DNA of 36,034 nt from a bacterium (GCA_019751945.1 JAIEMT010000065.1:1-36034), one strand, 5' to 3'. Shown: positions 1 to 8,850, counted from the stretch's first letter. Translations and numbers: made by a program. The notes: generated from the letters alone by a model not told the origin.

Positions 1-77
1 GCAAAATCATCGAATCACTTGCCAACAGATAGGTGCAACATCTTTTCTTTATTTGGTTTTTAACCGGACACGCCTGA
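1..77 (-). mobile_element. Putative insertion-sequence end, left edge
   Basis: Reading outward on the minus strand from position 77, the sequence starts with TCAGGCGTGTCCGGTTAA (77-60) and then runs 59 nt to the window edge. The same 18 bases start at 35958 on the plus strand and are also followed by exactly 59 nt. The 59-nt parts differ from each other. An 18-bp terminal inverted repeat with different inner sequences, met at the same distance from both edges, is what the two ends of a multicopy insertion sequence would leave on a short-read contig. The IS family cannot be named because no transposase is visible. Confidence 0.55.
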
Positions 78-355
78 GTCTGATTATATTTTTCTAAGAG
101 AGCTTGAAGCGCCCGATCCCGAACCTCAGCACTCTGAAACTCCTGATGCGACACCCGCTGCTGAAGAGTCGTCCCCTTCTTCTCAAAGACGTCGACATTG
201 AAAACTCCCAACTCTTCCGAATCCGCAACAACAATCCGAGAATTTCTCTCCGAATCCCAAAACAATCTCTCCCCAGCAGACCCAGAAGTAGCCCCAAAAA
301 CTATCCCCAACAAAAGCAAGATCTTCATCCCCCAACCCTTACTAGGATTTCCCAT
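2..355 (-). CDS. Exported protein, interrupted at the left edge (partial)
   Basis: This frame runs open from an ATG at 355 off the left edge (118 codons seen). A second in-frame ATG at 328 begins MKILLLLGIVFGATSGSAG, a clear signal peptide, so either start gives an exported protein. The mature part is short and charged, and I recognise no family. The likely native portion ends near codon ACT at 79-77. From 77 leftward the reading frame enters the putative insertion-sequence end and becomes Lys- and Cys-rich. The gene is therefore probably truncated and fused to element sequence. Overlapping plus-strand ORFs in 104-485 are shadows of it. Confidence 0.55.
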   Translation of the reverse strand, partial: MGNPSKGWGMKILLLLGIVFGATSGSAGERLFWDSERNSRIVVADSEELGVFNVDVFEKKGTTLQQRVSHQEFQSAEVRDRALQALLEKYNQTQACPVKNQIKKRCCTYLLASDSMIL

Positions 356-440
356 CCTGACAAGCGAGGTACCCGAGTTCCGAGTACCAATGACGCAAAA
401 TTATCTACACCCCACCCCAACCTGCCCCCACACACCTGGT

Positions 441-585
441 CACTCCAACCATTTTTCCCCCGGAAATTTAAATTCTGAAAACTGAGACATAAAAGGGCCG
501 AGCAGGATGCTCGGACCAAGGAGCACGGATACTCACCTGGCTCAGTTTTCAGAATTTAAATTTCCGGGGGAAAATGGTTGGAGTG
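441..585. repeat. 46-bp inverted repeat duplicating the tRNA-Val 3' end
   Basis: The left arm (441-486) and the right arm (541-585) are reverse complements over 45 positions, with one extra T in the left arm. The right arm contains the last 7 acceptor bases, the discriminator and CCA of the tRNA-Val gene plus its downstream flank. The left arm is therefore an inverted copy of the tRNA tail and 3' flank. The 54-bp spacer holds a terminator-like hairpin. The arms stop matching beyond the acceptor stem. The arrangement resembles a MITE-like palindrome or an inverted duplication; no integrase is nearby. Confidence 0.9.
489..514 (-). terminator. Intrinsic terminator after tRNA-Val
   Basis: On the minus strand the sequence CCGAGCA-TCC-TGCTCGG (514-498) forms a 7-bp GC-rich stem with a 3-nt loop and is followed by CCCTTTTAT. 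It lies 60 nt beyond the tRNA CCA, inside the loop of the larger inverted repeat. It would stop transcription before the second repeat arm is copied into the tRNA precursor. The T-run is short, so strength is uncertain. Confidence 0.6.
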
Positions 586-649
586 ATAGGGATTGAACCT
601 ACGACCCTCCCCGTGTGAAGGGGATGCTCTCCCGCTGAGCTACACTCCA
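575..649 (-). tRNA. tRNA-Val (anticodon CAC)
   Basis: The cloverleaf can be drawn directly. The acceptor TGGAGTG pairs with CACTCCA. The D stem is GCTC/GAGC. The anticodon stem TCCCC/GGGGA encloses loop TTCACAC, giving anticodon CAC, which reads GUG valine codons. The T arm is GTAGG-TTCAATC-CCTAT. The discriminator is A and the CCA end is encoded. The gene is 75 nt including CCA. It stands alone, with no neighbouring tRNA. Its 3' end is duplicated in inverted orientation at 441-455. Confidence 0.95.
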
Positions 650-815
650 ACATTTTGACTAGGAACTAGAGCTACCCTAATTCTGACTCTTAAACAACTC
701 GATCTCTTGTAGAAGCTCCATTCAAAATTCCTCACTCGAATGGGTCCGTACCAAGAATTGACGCGGCTTGCGTCTTCCCTTGACTCATCGCAGAAGCTTG
801 TTTAAGTTGCCGCGA

Positions 816-2594
816 ATGAAGACCTCTATCCAGTGCAAATTATTGTTATTATTAATTATTTTTCCAAGCAGCACTGTGGTCACTGCCGCCGAAGCGGATG
901 CCACGAAGTTTCGAAACTTCCTCGCCGGATCCGTCGAAAACAGCGCCCCCGAAGAGTTCACAAAACTCATCTACGGCCCTCTTCCAACCCAAGCCTTTTC
1001 TCCTGCTCCTGGACCTGCAGCACTCTTCGAAAAAATGAAAGCAGGGTACGGAAAACTTTCTCCCCTCGATGTTTATAAAGGCGGATTAGGAATTCCTACC
1101 GCACCGACTTCCCGCGATGAAATCGATCAGCTTCTCAGCAAAATGAATTCCGATTCGAGTGCCAGCAACCGTAACACTCTCGTCATCGTTCCGGGAATTT
1201 TTGGGGAGTTCATTAAGATCCACGCTTTCGAGGAAGTCTTTTCGGCTCCAAGCCCCCTTCAAGTTCAGTGGAAAAACGCCGTTGCCAAAGTACCTCCGCC
1301 TGGAGCAATGGATTCCACCTTCAACCTTCACAAACTGAATTTCGAAAGTCAGTCGATTGAAAAGCTGATTTCAGTGGGCACGTTGAATGATGTTAGCGGG
1401 CAGCCGCTCGTCAATCTGCTCGTCTTCAATACGCCCCTACTCTCTCTCGAATCGGTCGGAAATATTCGACAGCGCGCGGCCGTTTTCCTGAGCCGCCTGA
1501 ATAAATATTTCAAGATCATGGGCACGCCTCAGCATATTTCCTTTCTGGGATATTCGCGTGGCACGATGATCGGCTTAGAAATGCTTTCTCAAGCAGAAGC
1601 CAACCCTGATCGCTATCCTTGGTTGGGGAAAGTGAATGCCATGATTGCCGTCGGTGGCGTCACCTATGGTTCAGATTTAGCCGATGTCGCTATGGGACGA
1701 GTGGCACCCGTAAGTTCAGCTGGAAAAGGCAAACCAGCGATTACCCAACAAGTTCAGCTCTTGAAAACACTGTCTGTCCAGCTTCAGGAAGTGAAACCCC
1801 TGACTCAAATTATGCTGGATCGAGATGAGCGAGCTAAGCACGTGCGCAATGTCGAAGCCATTTTGGCATTCAATGAAGGAATGCTGAAGAGCTACGGCTT
1901 CTCGACCGAAAAGCGACAAGGTCTCCGACTCCATATCGACCAACTCTTATCGAATATCGACACCGCAAGTGACATCCTCGAAAAATCCATTCAGGCGAAT
2001 TCCGGAGCCGACTTTGGCGCGATAATTAAGACCGTGAGCGTCGTCGCCACGCAGGAGATTCGTTTCTATACTCCGACAGAAGCAATCAACACCGGCATTC
2101 GAAAGATCAAAAAGCTCATCGAAGAAGCTCTGACCGGGGTCGATCAACTCACCACCGCTCAACGCCTCGACTGGTGGGCCAAGCACACCATTCCCACTTC
2201 GCTTCGCTACTACGCTGTGGCCGGCACCATGATGGACAGCAAGAGCGATAACCCGGAAGAGCGCGCAATGGCGACGAACGACACCGCCTACAATCCCAAC
2301 TTGGTGGATTTCCGCTCTCTCTCAGACAATTACCGCGACTTTAAGAAATATAGTGGGATCGCCCTCAACGACAGCCAGGTCTCTCCGTATAAAGTGAAGT
2401 TCTGGCCAGAGTTTGGAAAAACTCTGAATCCCAATCAGCCACCGTACGAAGCCAGCTTCCTCGGCGTCCTCGGTGTTCATCACTGGGGAATGGCGCTCGA
2501 AATAGTTTCGGATATGAAGTCGAAGGAACTCGATCCGTATCCGCGCATGGCTCTGCTCCGAGCCTTGATGGCGACCGTTGCTTCGAACGATTAG
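816..2594 (+). CDS. Exported alpha/beta-hydrolase, lipase-like
   Basis: This is a predicted secreted or periplasmic serine hydrolase of about 592 residues. I place the start at ATG 816, because the product then opens with MKTSIQCKLLLLLIIF and a typical signal peptide ending near VTAAEA; the longer frame from TTG 768 would bury it. The strand-5 elbow reads LGYSRG with the nucleophile Ser at about residue 247. A PGIFGE segment about 120 residues earlier looks like the oxyanion-hole region. A C-terminal GVHHWG could supply the catalytic His. It is long for a simple lipase and has a large middle insertion, roughly residues 270-480. The substrate is unknown. Its stop codon abuts that of the convergent lipase gene. 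No clear Shine-Dalgarno is seen. Confidence 0.7.
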   Translation: MKTSIQCKLLLLLIIFPSSTVVTAAEADATKFRNFLAGSVENSAPEEFTKLIYGPLPTQAFSPAPGPAALFEKMKAGYGKLSPLDVYKGGLGIPTAPTSRDEIDQLLSKMNSDSSASNRNTLVIVPGIFGEFIKIHAFEEVFSAPSPLQVQWKNAVAKVPPPGAMDSTFNLHKLNFESQSIEKLISVGTLNDVSGQPLVNLLVFNTPLLSLESVGNIRQRAAVFLSRLNKYFKIMGTPQHISFLGYSRGTMIGLEMLSQAEANPDRYPWLGKVNAMIAVGGVTYGSDLADVAMGRVAPVSSAGKGKPAITQQVQLLKTLSVQLQEVKPLTQIMLDRDERAKHVRNVEAILAFNEGMLKSYGFSTEKRQGLRLHIDQLLSNIDTASDILEKSIQANSGADFGAIIKTVSVVATQEIRFYTPTEAINTGIRKIKKLIEEALTGVDQLTTAQRLDWWAKHTIPTSLRYYAVAGTMMDSKSDNPEERAMATNDTAYNPNLVDFRSLSDNYRDFKKYSGIALNDSQVSPYKVKFWPEFGKTLNPNQPPYEASFLGVLGVHHWGMALEIVSDMKSKELDPYPRMALLRALMATVASND

Positions 2595-3590
2595 TTATTC
2601 GGATCTCTTAGCTTCGTCGATCATTCGGCTGAAGAGCTCGACCTGCTGGTCATGCACCCAATCGGTCTCTTTCACGCCCAAGAGTCGCAGCACCCGATAG
2701 TCCAGCACTTGCTCGGTATGATCTAGTGGAGCAGGCAGAGAAGTCATGGGGTGAATTCGAACTTCATCGTCTTCGACATTCAGAATCTTGGCGGAACGCC
2801 CGTAGGCGGATTCTACGCTCACTACTCCGTCGGAGTCTTTTCCGATCCACTTCCCTAGCTCGCTGAATAGGATGGATAGATATTTGGCGTTACGCCCCTC
2901 CCAAAAACTCGGCGCAATGGGCTGCGATGGAGCAATCGTGTGCACGAAAATATCCTTAGGAAGGTGGAGTTGAGAAAGAAAGCTTTCAACGGAAGGCGTG
3001 CGTAACCCCGTAAGCCCTTCGAGATTGAAAAATCCACTTCCCAGATTCTGACAAAGCAGCTCGAGACCGCGCCCCAGCCATCCTGATGAAAATACGTCGT
3101 CGGCCAATTCCATTCCTTGCATGGGGGAAGCCAGTGTAATGATTCTTCGAATCGGAAGTTTGGGATTTTTGGAAGCGGCGTAGAGCGAATAAAATCCACC
3201 AGCACTATGCCCCACCAACGTGAGCTGAACTTTGTCTTTGCCAAAGGGCTGGCTCTTTAACCATTCCTCAATTTGGCGAATGACCTGGTCGCCGTTCTGC
3301 TCAAACTTTCCAAACGGAGCTAAGCCGCGAATCACATAGACAGGGTAGCCTTGCTTCTCTACTGCATTGACAATGGCTTCACTGAAGTAGGGGTACATTT
3401 CAACGACGCGACGAACTGGATCCCATTCCACTCCGCCCACTGCGACAGAATTGAATGTGCCCGGAACAAGCACAACTGCTTCACGAATAGCTGGCGTAGA
3501 AATGCCGGCAAAAGAATTCCCCCCGATGGAGAGAAATACGGCGAATGCAAATCCGATTGCTGCCGAACGAGGTCCCCTTCCCTGGAACAT
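2595..3590 (-). CDS. Exported triacylglycerol lipase-like hydrolase
   Basis: The 331-residue product has an N-terminal hydrophobic segment ending near NSFAG, consistent with export. It carries a complete lipase-type triad: GHSAGG with Ser129, Asp254 in DGVVSVESA, and His291 in PLDHTEQ. The LVPGTFNS segment near residue 41 fits the oxyanion hole. The DGVV-ESA motif is typical of bacterial lipases and PGAP1-like hydrolases acting on acyl esters. It is the last gene of a five-gene minus-strand run (9879 to 2595). It ends without a gap against the other hydrolase gene, giving two lipase-like genes tail to tail. The exact substrate is unknown. Confidence 0.75.
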   Translation of the reverse strand: MFQGRGPRSAAIGFAFAVFLSIGGNSFAGISTPAIREAVVLVPGTFNSVAVGGVEWDPVRRVVEMYPYFSEAIVNAVEKQGYPVYVIRGLAPFGKFEQNGDQVIRQIEEWLKSQPFGKDKVQLTLVGHSAGGFYSLYAASKNPKLPIRRIITLASPMQGMELADDVFSSGWLGRGLELLCQNLGSGFFNLEGLTGLRTPSVESFLSQLHLPKDIFVHTIAPSQPIAPSFWEGRNAKYLSILFSELGKWIGKDSDGVVSVESAYGRSAKILNVEDDEVRIHPMTSLPAPLDHTEQVLDYRVLRLLGVKETDWVHDQQVELFSRMIDEAKRSE

Positions 3591-3640
3591 GGAAAAAGAG
3601 TAACACCCGTTTTTGAAAACGCAACTTTAACGAAGTCTAT

Positions 3641-5353
3641 TTAATGATACAGTGAGCCAGCCTTTTTATCCAAATCCATGCCCATGGCATTCATGGCACG
3701 GTAGTACGTATTCCACTGCTGAACTTGCTGCTTCGTAATGAGGTTTTTAACTTCCCCTTTAGATTTCATGATCGCAAGAATGTCGCCGTTTTCTCCGTTG
3801 GCAAGCTTCGCTCCTTGAGTCCAATAGTAATTGTTCTGACCATTGGGAATCATTCGCGGGGACCTTTTTTCTGTCATGACAGAATCAAACGCGACGTAGG
3901 TATTCAAGTGCGGAAAAATGCCCAAGTAATCCACCATCATGTCGTCCCAAACCAGCTGATGATCACAGGGAACGGTCACCATCACAGCGTCTGCGCCAGC
4001 TAGTGCAAATTCATGAGCGCGTTTTCCAGGATCGTTGAGATCCTTACATTGCTGAGAGAGCTTCCAACGATTGTAGATGCTCTCCAGCGCAAAGGAACTG
4101 TATGGCTCCAAGCGGACGCCGTCGCGAGCGACGAAGTGAATCTTGATTCCAAAAAGACTCGCAATTGCTTTCTTAATGGCTCCGACTCGCAGGTCCATCT
4201 CCAGCTTGCGCATCGGCTCAGTTTCGTCTTCTTCCTTGTCAATTTTATGAAAGGGAGTGAGACGACGAGCGATATGCCCCGTCATCACTTGATGGACGAT
4301 CGTTTGAATCATCTTGTTTCGAACCTCGGGGTTCTGAATAAAAATTTCGAAGTACTTATCGGTCGGATCGTAGCCGTGAACTCTCAATGCCTCGACTCGA
4401 TTGATGTAGAGAACCGGTGCCTTTTTTGTTCCTTTTGCGGCCACGATGTTTTGTAGGTCCAGAACGGCCAACTTCTGAGCAATCTCCGTGAGCAAATCTT
4501 CGGGATAACGATCATCATCGTAACGAACTTGTTCCATCCAATAAGCCACATTGACCGTGGGATAGAGGTATTTTGCACGAATCCCGTAATTCAAAAAAAA
4601 CTGAACGGCGGCGCGCTTGTATTCTACTGAAGTCAGAATGTTTCTAGAAACTGCGCCCATCATTTCAGGAAGAGAAAGATAACTGTCCGCCAGAGTTTGT
4701 GCGTCAGCTTCATAGTTGAACTGTCCACCCGGTAGGCTCCTCAAATCTTTGTCGAGAGCTTCCCGTGGAAGGAGAAAACGAATCGCTGTCACCATTCTAA
4801 AGACGCTCCGACACATGAGCTTGTAAAGTTCCATGTCGTTGAACGGGCGGTCCGGATGATGCCAGAAAGCGGCGTGCCCCGCCAAAGCACCAGTTCCTGC
4901 GTGGGCGTAAGAGTCCACCAAGACGTGAAGACTGGCCGCAGCCTTCATCAAAAATCCTTCGCGCGCACCTTCCATGAAAAGTTCGCCAGTAAAAGGGTGA
5001 TCTGGGATGGTTTCGGTGAAAAGATTGAGACCATTGAACTTCATGCTGGCAGCAGTGAATTCATCTGCCACGCGATCGCTTGGAAAATGCAACAAGCGGC
5101 GTTTGTAAGCCCCTTCTTGTGCTTTGATAGCACCCAAAAACGCATTCGACGGAACAGGATCGGTGACGGGAGATTCGTCCATCCACTGAGTGTAGAGAGC
5201 CAGGAGAGAAGCCGTTTCATGGCCGATGCCCGAGTACCTCGCCATTGCGTACATGGCGTAAAAGTGAGTATCGACATCGTAGGCTCGAGCCGTCTGAACT
5301 GAAGAAAACAGACCGGCGATCAAGCCAGCAGAGATCCAAAGGTAACGTTTCAT
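3641..5353 (-). CDS. Exported zinc-dependent phospholipase C-like protein
   Basis: The product has about 570 residues and a strong signal peptide (MKRYLWISAGLIAGLF, cleavage near TARA-YD). The mature N-terminus reads YDVDTHFYAMYAMAR. It is followed by a His/Asp-rich core with LHVLVDSYAHAG and GHAAFWHHPDRP. This spacing of Asp and His resembles the alpha-helical zinc phospholipase C / S1-P1 nuclease fold, in particular the DUF6765-like group; that assignment comes from motif memory, not a search. The ATG at 5353 is preferred over GTG 5362 because GGGAG lies 8 nt upstream of it. It sits between an unknown exported protein and a lipase on the same strand, suggesting a shared role in degrading lipids outside the cytoplasm. 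Confidence 0.55.
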   Translation of the reverse strand: MKRYLWISAGLIAGLFSSVQTARAYDVDTHFYAMYAMARYSGIGHETASLLALYTQWMDESPVTDPVPSNAFLGAIKAQEGAYKRRLLHFPSDRVADEFTAASMKFNGLNLFTETIPDHPFTGELFMEGAREGFLMKAAASLHVLVDSYAHAGTGALAGHAAFWHHPDRPFNDMELYKLMCRSVFRMVTAIRFLLPREALDKDLRSLPGGQFNYEADAQTLADSYLSLPEMMGAVSRNILTSVEYKRAAVQFFLNYGIRAKYLYPTVNVAYWMEQVRYDDDRYPEDLLTEIAQKLAVLDLQNIVAAKGTKKAPVLYINRVEALRVHGYDPTDKYFEIFIQNPEVRNKMIQTIVHQVMTGHIARRLTPFHKIDKEEDETEPMRKLEMDLRVGAIKKAIASLFGIKIHFVARDGVRLEPYSSFALESIYNRWKLSQQCKDLNDPGKRAHEFALAGADAVMVTVPCDHQLVWDDMMVDYLGIFPHLNTYVAFDSVMTEKRSPRMIPNGQNNYYWTQGAKLANGENGDILAIMKSKGEVKNLITKQQVQQWNTYYRAMNAMGMDLDKKAGSLYH

Positions 5354-5423
5354 TGTGCACACTCCCGTTTTGCGAGAGCTGCCTAACCCGAGAGACTAAA
5401 CGCGTCAAACGATAAGTGAGAAA

Positions 5424-7445
5424 TCACTTACTTGTTGTACAGGAATTACTCTCGTCATCGAAGTCGTCTTTGCGGAGATCAATACCTCGGTCAAAGAGCT
5501 TGGACTGCATGCTCATAATCGTGCCGTAGAGTTTCGAGTGTTGCCCCATCACGGCGTCAGCAGTCTCCGGCCAATGATATTTCAGATCGGGAGTTTCATT
5601 CGCTCTCCACAACATCGAAAAACGAATCAAGTCCTCCAGCTTCTCCTGAGGCAGAACGGAGATTAAGAATCCCACACCCACTTCTTGAAAGAGCGGCACG
5701 TTCGTCACCGTCAGCACGTTTTCAACTCGTTCTCGAGGAGTGAGCCCGACTTGGAAAACTCGGTACAGCGCTTTCACAACCGTATCGATGTCTAACTTAA
5801 AGCGAAGCGACCAATGAATATCGTTCGACCCCTGCCCCGAATAGAGCTGCGTCTGGGGTTGAGCATTCAAATGAGGAATTCGATCTACAAAAGCAATAAA
5901 TCGATCCCGAATCTCCTGCTCCGGCATTCCTTCTCGCGTTTTCAGCGAACCGCGGTGAAAGAAAACTTGGTGAATCAGATGTGCCGCATTTCGCCTTTCC
6001 TGAACCTTCCACTCGCCTAGATTTTGATCTACTCGCTGATAGATCTGAGAAGGCAACAAGTACTTCATATGTTCGAGGAGGGAAAATTGCTCGCTGCTAT
6101 TAAAGGGATTTTCTTTTCGATCGTAAAAAACACCCAGATCCGTGAACTCCGTCGGATTGAAATCGACATCCGCTTTATAAAGAGCGTTCATCGAACGAAC
6201 TTTCCGAGACTCCGAGACGCCAAAGAGCGGAATGAAGGCAGCGCTATCGTTTCTTTGCCAAGAGTCGAGAATGAAATTCTCAGGACTTTCATCCGCCCCA
6301 TTCACCAAAGTAATCATGCTTCGCGTATAAGTCGTCGATCCTTCGATTCGCACAATATTGAGGCCGACCTTCACCCCCGCTGTGTCTTGATCGGAAACAA
6401 GACGGCCTTTTTTAATTCGACGAACGCGACGTTTTTCGGCCGACAAGCATTTATCTTTTTGAAAAATTTCTTCGATTCCTACGATGTTCGAAACTAAAGT
6501 GTCCGTAATATCGCCGACGCTCTTTAGCGGCCCCAAAACTTCCAAATTTTTAAATCGGAAAGAAGAACGAATCACATCATTATAAGCATCGCGAACTTCC
6601 TTATCCTTGAGATCCAAAACGTAGTCGATCATAAACAAGGAGCTCTTTTTCTTATCCGCCGAAAAAGAGAACGGATCCAAATGAACGCGTCGGAGGATCT
6701 GACGATCCACAATTTTTACGCCGGTCACTTTCAGCGCTTCGGCTGGACCCACGGAAACGCCAACACCGATGCCCCGACCCTGAGTCGCAATGAGCTGCAA
6801 ACGAATTTCATCGTTCGCACGGCGATAGACCCGAATTTCAAAATCACCACTAATTACGATGTGCGTATCGTCGCTCACCACCGCAAGACCGTAAACTTTC
6901 GCAAACGAAGCACCTACTGCGACGTTCAGATTTGCGTGAAAGCTCACAAAGTCGCCGGGCTCCAGTTTTTCACGAGCGCGATCGGCGTTGAAAGGCAAGT
7001 GGCTCAAGCCATAAGGCAACGCCTTCAACGCCTCACCCTGACTCGGAAACTGCCTTGAGAACGAAACCACCGTGTCTTGATTCATGCGCAAGTAAACTGG
7101 AGTCAAATCCAACGAGTCGATGAAATCACCCGGGTTGACGTTGACATTCAACACCCACTCATCCGTTCGCGTATAAAAGGAGTTTTGATAGGACGGCTCG
7201 GCTTCGTACCGATACTTAGCGCCTAAACCCAGACCATCAATCTGGTCGAGGTCGAAAAGTTTTGCTCGGGTCTTCACATGGAGCTGGGCGATTTCCTTCC
7301 TGAGCTTCTCTTTGACCTTGGCGGTATCGATGAGCTCAAAGCTCCGATCCTCTTCTAGCTGCTCCTTGAGCGGATCAGCGGCATGAGCCAACGATGATGC
7401 GATGAAGAAAGATCCCAACACAGCGATGTAAAGGCGAAATGACAT
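5424..7445 (-). CDS. Large exported protein of unknown function
   Basis: I do not recognise this 673-residue protein. It starts with a clear signal peptide (MSFRLYIAVLGSFFIASSLAHA, cleavage before ADPLKEQ) and has no later obvious membrane segment. A charged helical stretch follows at residues 25-60. After it come many alternating hydrophobic segments of beta type, for example around the VSVGPAEALKVTGVKIVD region and the repeated strand-like stretches up to about residue 330. The C-terminus is polar and ends in CTTSK. It is probably periplasmic or surface-attached. It is co-oriented with the zinc-phospholipase-like gene (60-bp gap) and the M16 peptidase gene (42-bp gap), which suggests one transcription unit. 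Confidence 0.6.
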   Translation of the reverse strand: MSFRLYIAVLGSFFIASSLAHAADPLKEQLEEDRSFELIDTAKVKEKLRKEIAQLHVKTRAKLFDLDQIDGLGLGAKYRYEAEPSYQNSFYTRTDEWVLNVNVNPGDFIDSLDLTPVYLRMNQDTVVSFSRQFPSQGEALKALPYGLSHLPFNADRAREKLEPGDFVSFHANLNVAVGASFAKVYGLAVVSDDTHIVISGDFEIRVYRRANDEIRLQLIATQGRGIGVGVSVGPAEALKVTGVKIVDRQILRRVHLDPFSFSADKKKSSLFMIDYVLDLKDKEVRDAYNDVIRSSFRFKNLEVLGPLKSVGDITDTLVSNIVGIEEIFQKDKCLSAEKRRVRRIKKGRLVSDQDTAGVKVGLNIVRIEGSTTYTRSMITLVNGADESPENFILDSWQRNDSAAFIPLFGVSESRKVRSMNALYKADVDFNPTEFTDLGVFYDRKENPFNSSEQFSLLEHMKYLLPSQIYQRVDQNLGEWKVQERRNAAHLIHQVFFHRGSLKTREGMPEQEIRDRFIAFVDRIPHLNAQPQTQLYSGQGSNDIHWSLRFKLDIDTVVKALYRVFQVGLTPRERVENVLTVTNVPLFQEVGVGFLISVLPQEKLEDLIRFSMLWRANETPDLKYHWPETADAVMGQHSKLYGTIMSMQSKLFDRGIDLRKDDFDDESNSCTTSK

Positions 7446-7487
7446 CGCGCGCTATTAACAGCTCAAATCAATCTTGGACAGGGAAAA

Positions 7488-8798
7488 CTAGCGCTTCAGC
7501 ATTCGGGGACGAAGCTTCTTGGCCACCGCCTTGGACGGCTTCGGACCCAGCACTAAGATGCTCTTCTCTCCTTTAGAGAGCATCTTTCGAACAAGTCGGC
7601 GAATGTCCGCAGGGCGAATGCTATCGATCACCTTACAAATGTCTTCCACGCCCACGTACTTGCTTAAAAAGATATCGTTCTTAGCAATACTCGACATACG
7701 GGACTCCACCCCATCAGCTGAAAGGAGAATCGTTCCCTTGAGGTTGTTTTTAATCACATCGAGCTCTTCTTCAGAAAGCTGTTCTTTACAGAGGCGCCCT
7801 ACCGCTTCGTCGATTAACTTCAAACAAAGCGGAATCTGATTCATTCCCGTCGCAACGTAGATCGAAAAAATTCCCGAGTCGATAAAGGGGGAGAGGCTGG
7901 AATAAACCGTGTAGGCCAATCCATTCTTCTCACGAATCTCTTGGAAGAGAGCCGAACTCATCCCACCACCGAGATAGACATTCAGTAAGAGCCCCACGAA
8001 ACGGTCGCGTGAAGAATACCGCGGCCCTTCCATGCCCCAAACAATGTGAACTTGTTCCGAAGGGCGCTTCACCCACCAACAATCTTTTTTAATCGCAGGA
8101 GCGGGCTCGAATCCAAACTCCTTCTTGGACTTACTCATCTTCGGACGGCCTGGCCACTGGCCCTTCCCCAGCTGACGAAACCGGCGCTGCATCTGTTCGT
8201 GAGAAATATCTCCCGAAACAGAAATCACAACCTGGTCAGGACGGTAGTGCTTTCGATAATAGCGAAGCAAATCAGAACGGCGAAGTCTTCGAATGCTCGA
8301 CTCCGTTCCCAAAATCGGCTTTCCCAATCCATGCCGACCGTAAATCAACTCGAAGTAAATATCGTGAACCAATTCTTCTGGCGATTCTTCGACCATCGCA
8401 ATTTCTTGCAAGATGACCTTTCGCTCGCGCTCCATTTCCGCCGTGTCGAATTTAGAATCCAAAATAATGTCAGAAAGAATATCGACACCCAACCCGACGT
8501 CGCGATTCAATAGAGTAAGATGAAAGCAAGTGTACTCGCGCGCAGTGAAGGCATTGAAGTCGCCCCCCACTTGATCGATCGATCGAGCAATTTCAAAGGC
8601 GTTGCGCGTGGACGTTCCTTTAAACAACATGTGTTCAAGAAAATGAGAAATTCCAGTTTCGTTGGAACGCTCGTGGCGAGTGCCCGCCTTGATCCAGGCC
8701 CCCATCGAAACACTTCGAAACTCCTTATGACTCTCGGTCAAGAGAGTGAGTCCATTGCTATAGACTGATTTTCTAAAGAGGGAACGCCGAGCTGCCAT
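7488..8798 (-). CDS. M16 family zinc peptidase (insulinase/processing type)
   Basis: The 436-residue product is a single-unit M16 peptidase of the mitochondrial-processing-peptidase / YmxG type. The inverted zinc motif HFLEH is at residues 52-56, and the distal zinc ligand Glu lies at about 132 in VILQEIAMVEE, the usual spacing of about 76. The C-terminal half has the GLAYTVYSSLSPF segment typical of the second M16 domain. No signal peptide is seen, so it is predicted cytoplasmic. These enzymes degrade or trim peptides. It lies between the AstE-like gene and the unknown exported protein, all on the minus strand, with gaps of about 50 bp. A link to processing of the exported proteins is possible but unproven. 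Confidence 0.9.
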   Translation of the reverse strand: MAARRSLFRKSVYSNGLTLLTESHKEFRSVSMGAWIKAGTRHERSNETGISHFLEHMLFKGTSTRNAFEIARSIDQVGGDFNAFTAREYTCFHLTLLNRDVGLGVDILSDIILDSKFDTAEMERERKVILQEIAMVEESPEELVHDIYFELIYGRHGLGKPILGTESSIRRLRRSDLLRYYRKHYRPDQVVISVSGDISHEQMQRRFRQLGKGQWPGRPKMSKSKKEFGFEPAPAIKKDCWWVKRPSEQVHIVWGMEGPRYSSRDRFVGLLLNVYLGGGMSSALFQEIREKNGLAYTVYSSLSPFIDSGIFSIYVATGMNQIPLCLKLIDEAVGRLCKEQLSEEELDVIKNNLKGTILLSADGVESRMSSIAKNDIFLSKYVGVEDICKVIDSIRPADIRRLVRKMLSKGEKSILVLGPKPSKAVAKKLRPRMLKR

Positions 8799-8850
8799 CT
8801 CAAAAAAATAGCTGGAATCTCGGGGAAAGTAAAAGACTGAAGGACTGTTT

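Noticed and set aside
104-485. Plus-strand ORFs of 124 and 95 codons near the left edge
   Set aside because: They lie opposite the signal-peptide gene running off the left edge, are Pro/Ser-rich shadows and have no ribosome site.
441-585. attL/attR pair of an integrative element at tRNA-Val
   Set aside because: The duplicated tRNA end is inverted rather than direct, only 100 bp away, and no integrase gene is present.
780-808. TTGACT - 17 bp - TAAGTT promoter giving a leaderless mRNA at ATG 816
   Set aside because: The -10 element matches only 3 of 6 positions, so it is too weak to call.
5413-5430. Hairpin TAAGTGA-GAAA-TCACTTA as a terminator of the 5424-7445 gene
   Set aside because: The stem is AT-rich, overlaps the stop codon and has no T-run on the minus strand.
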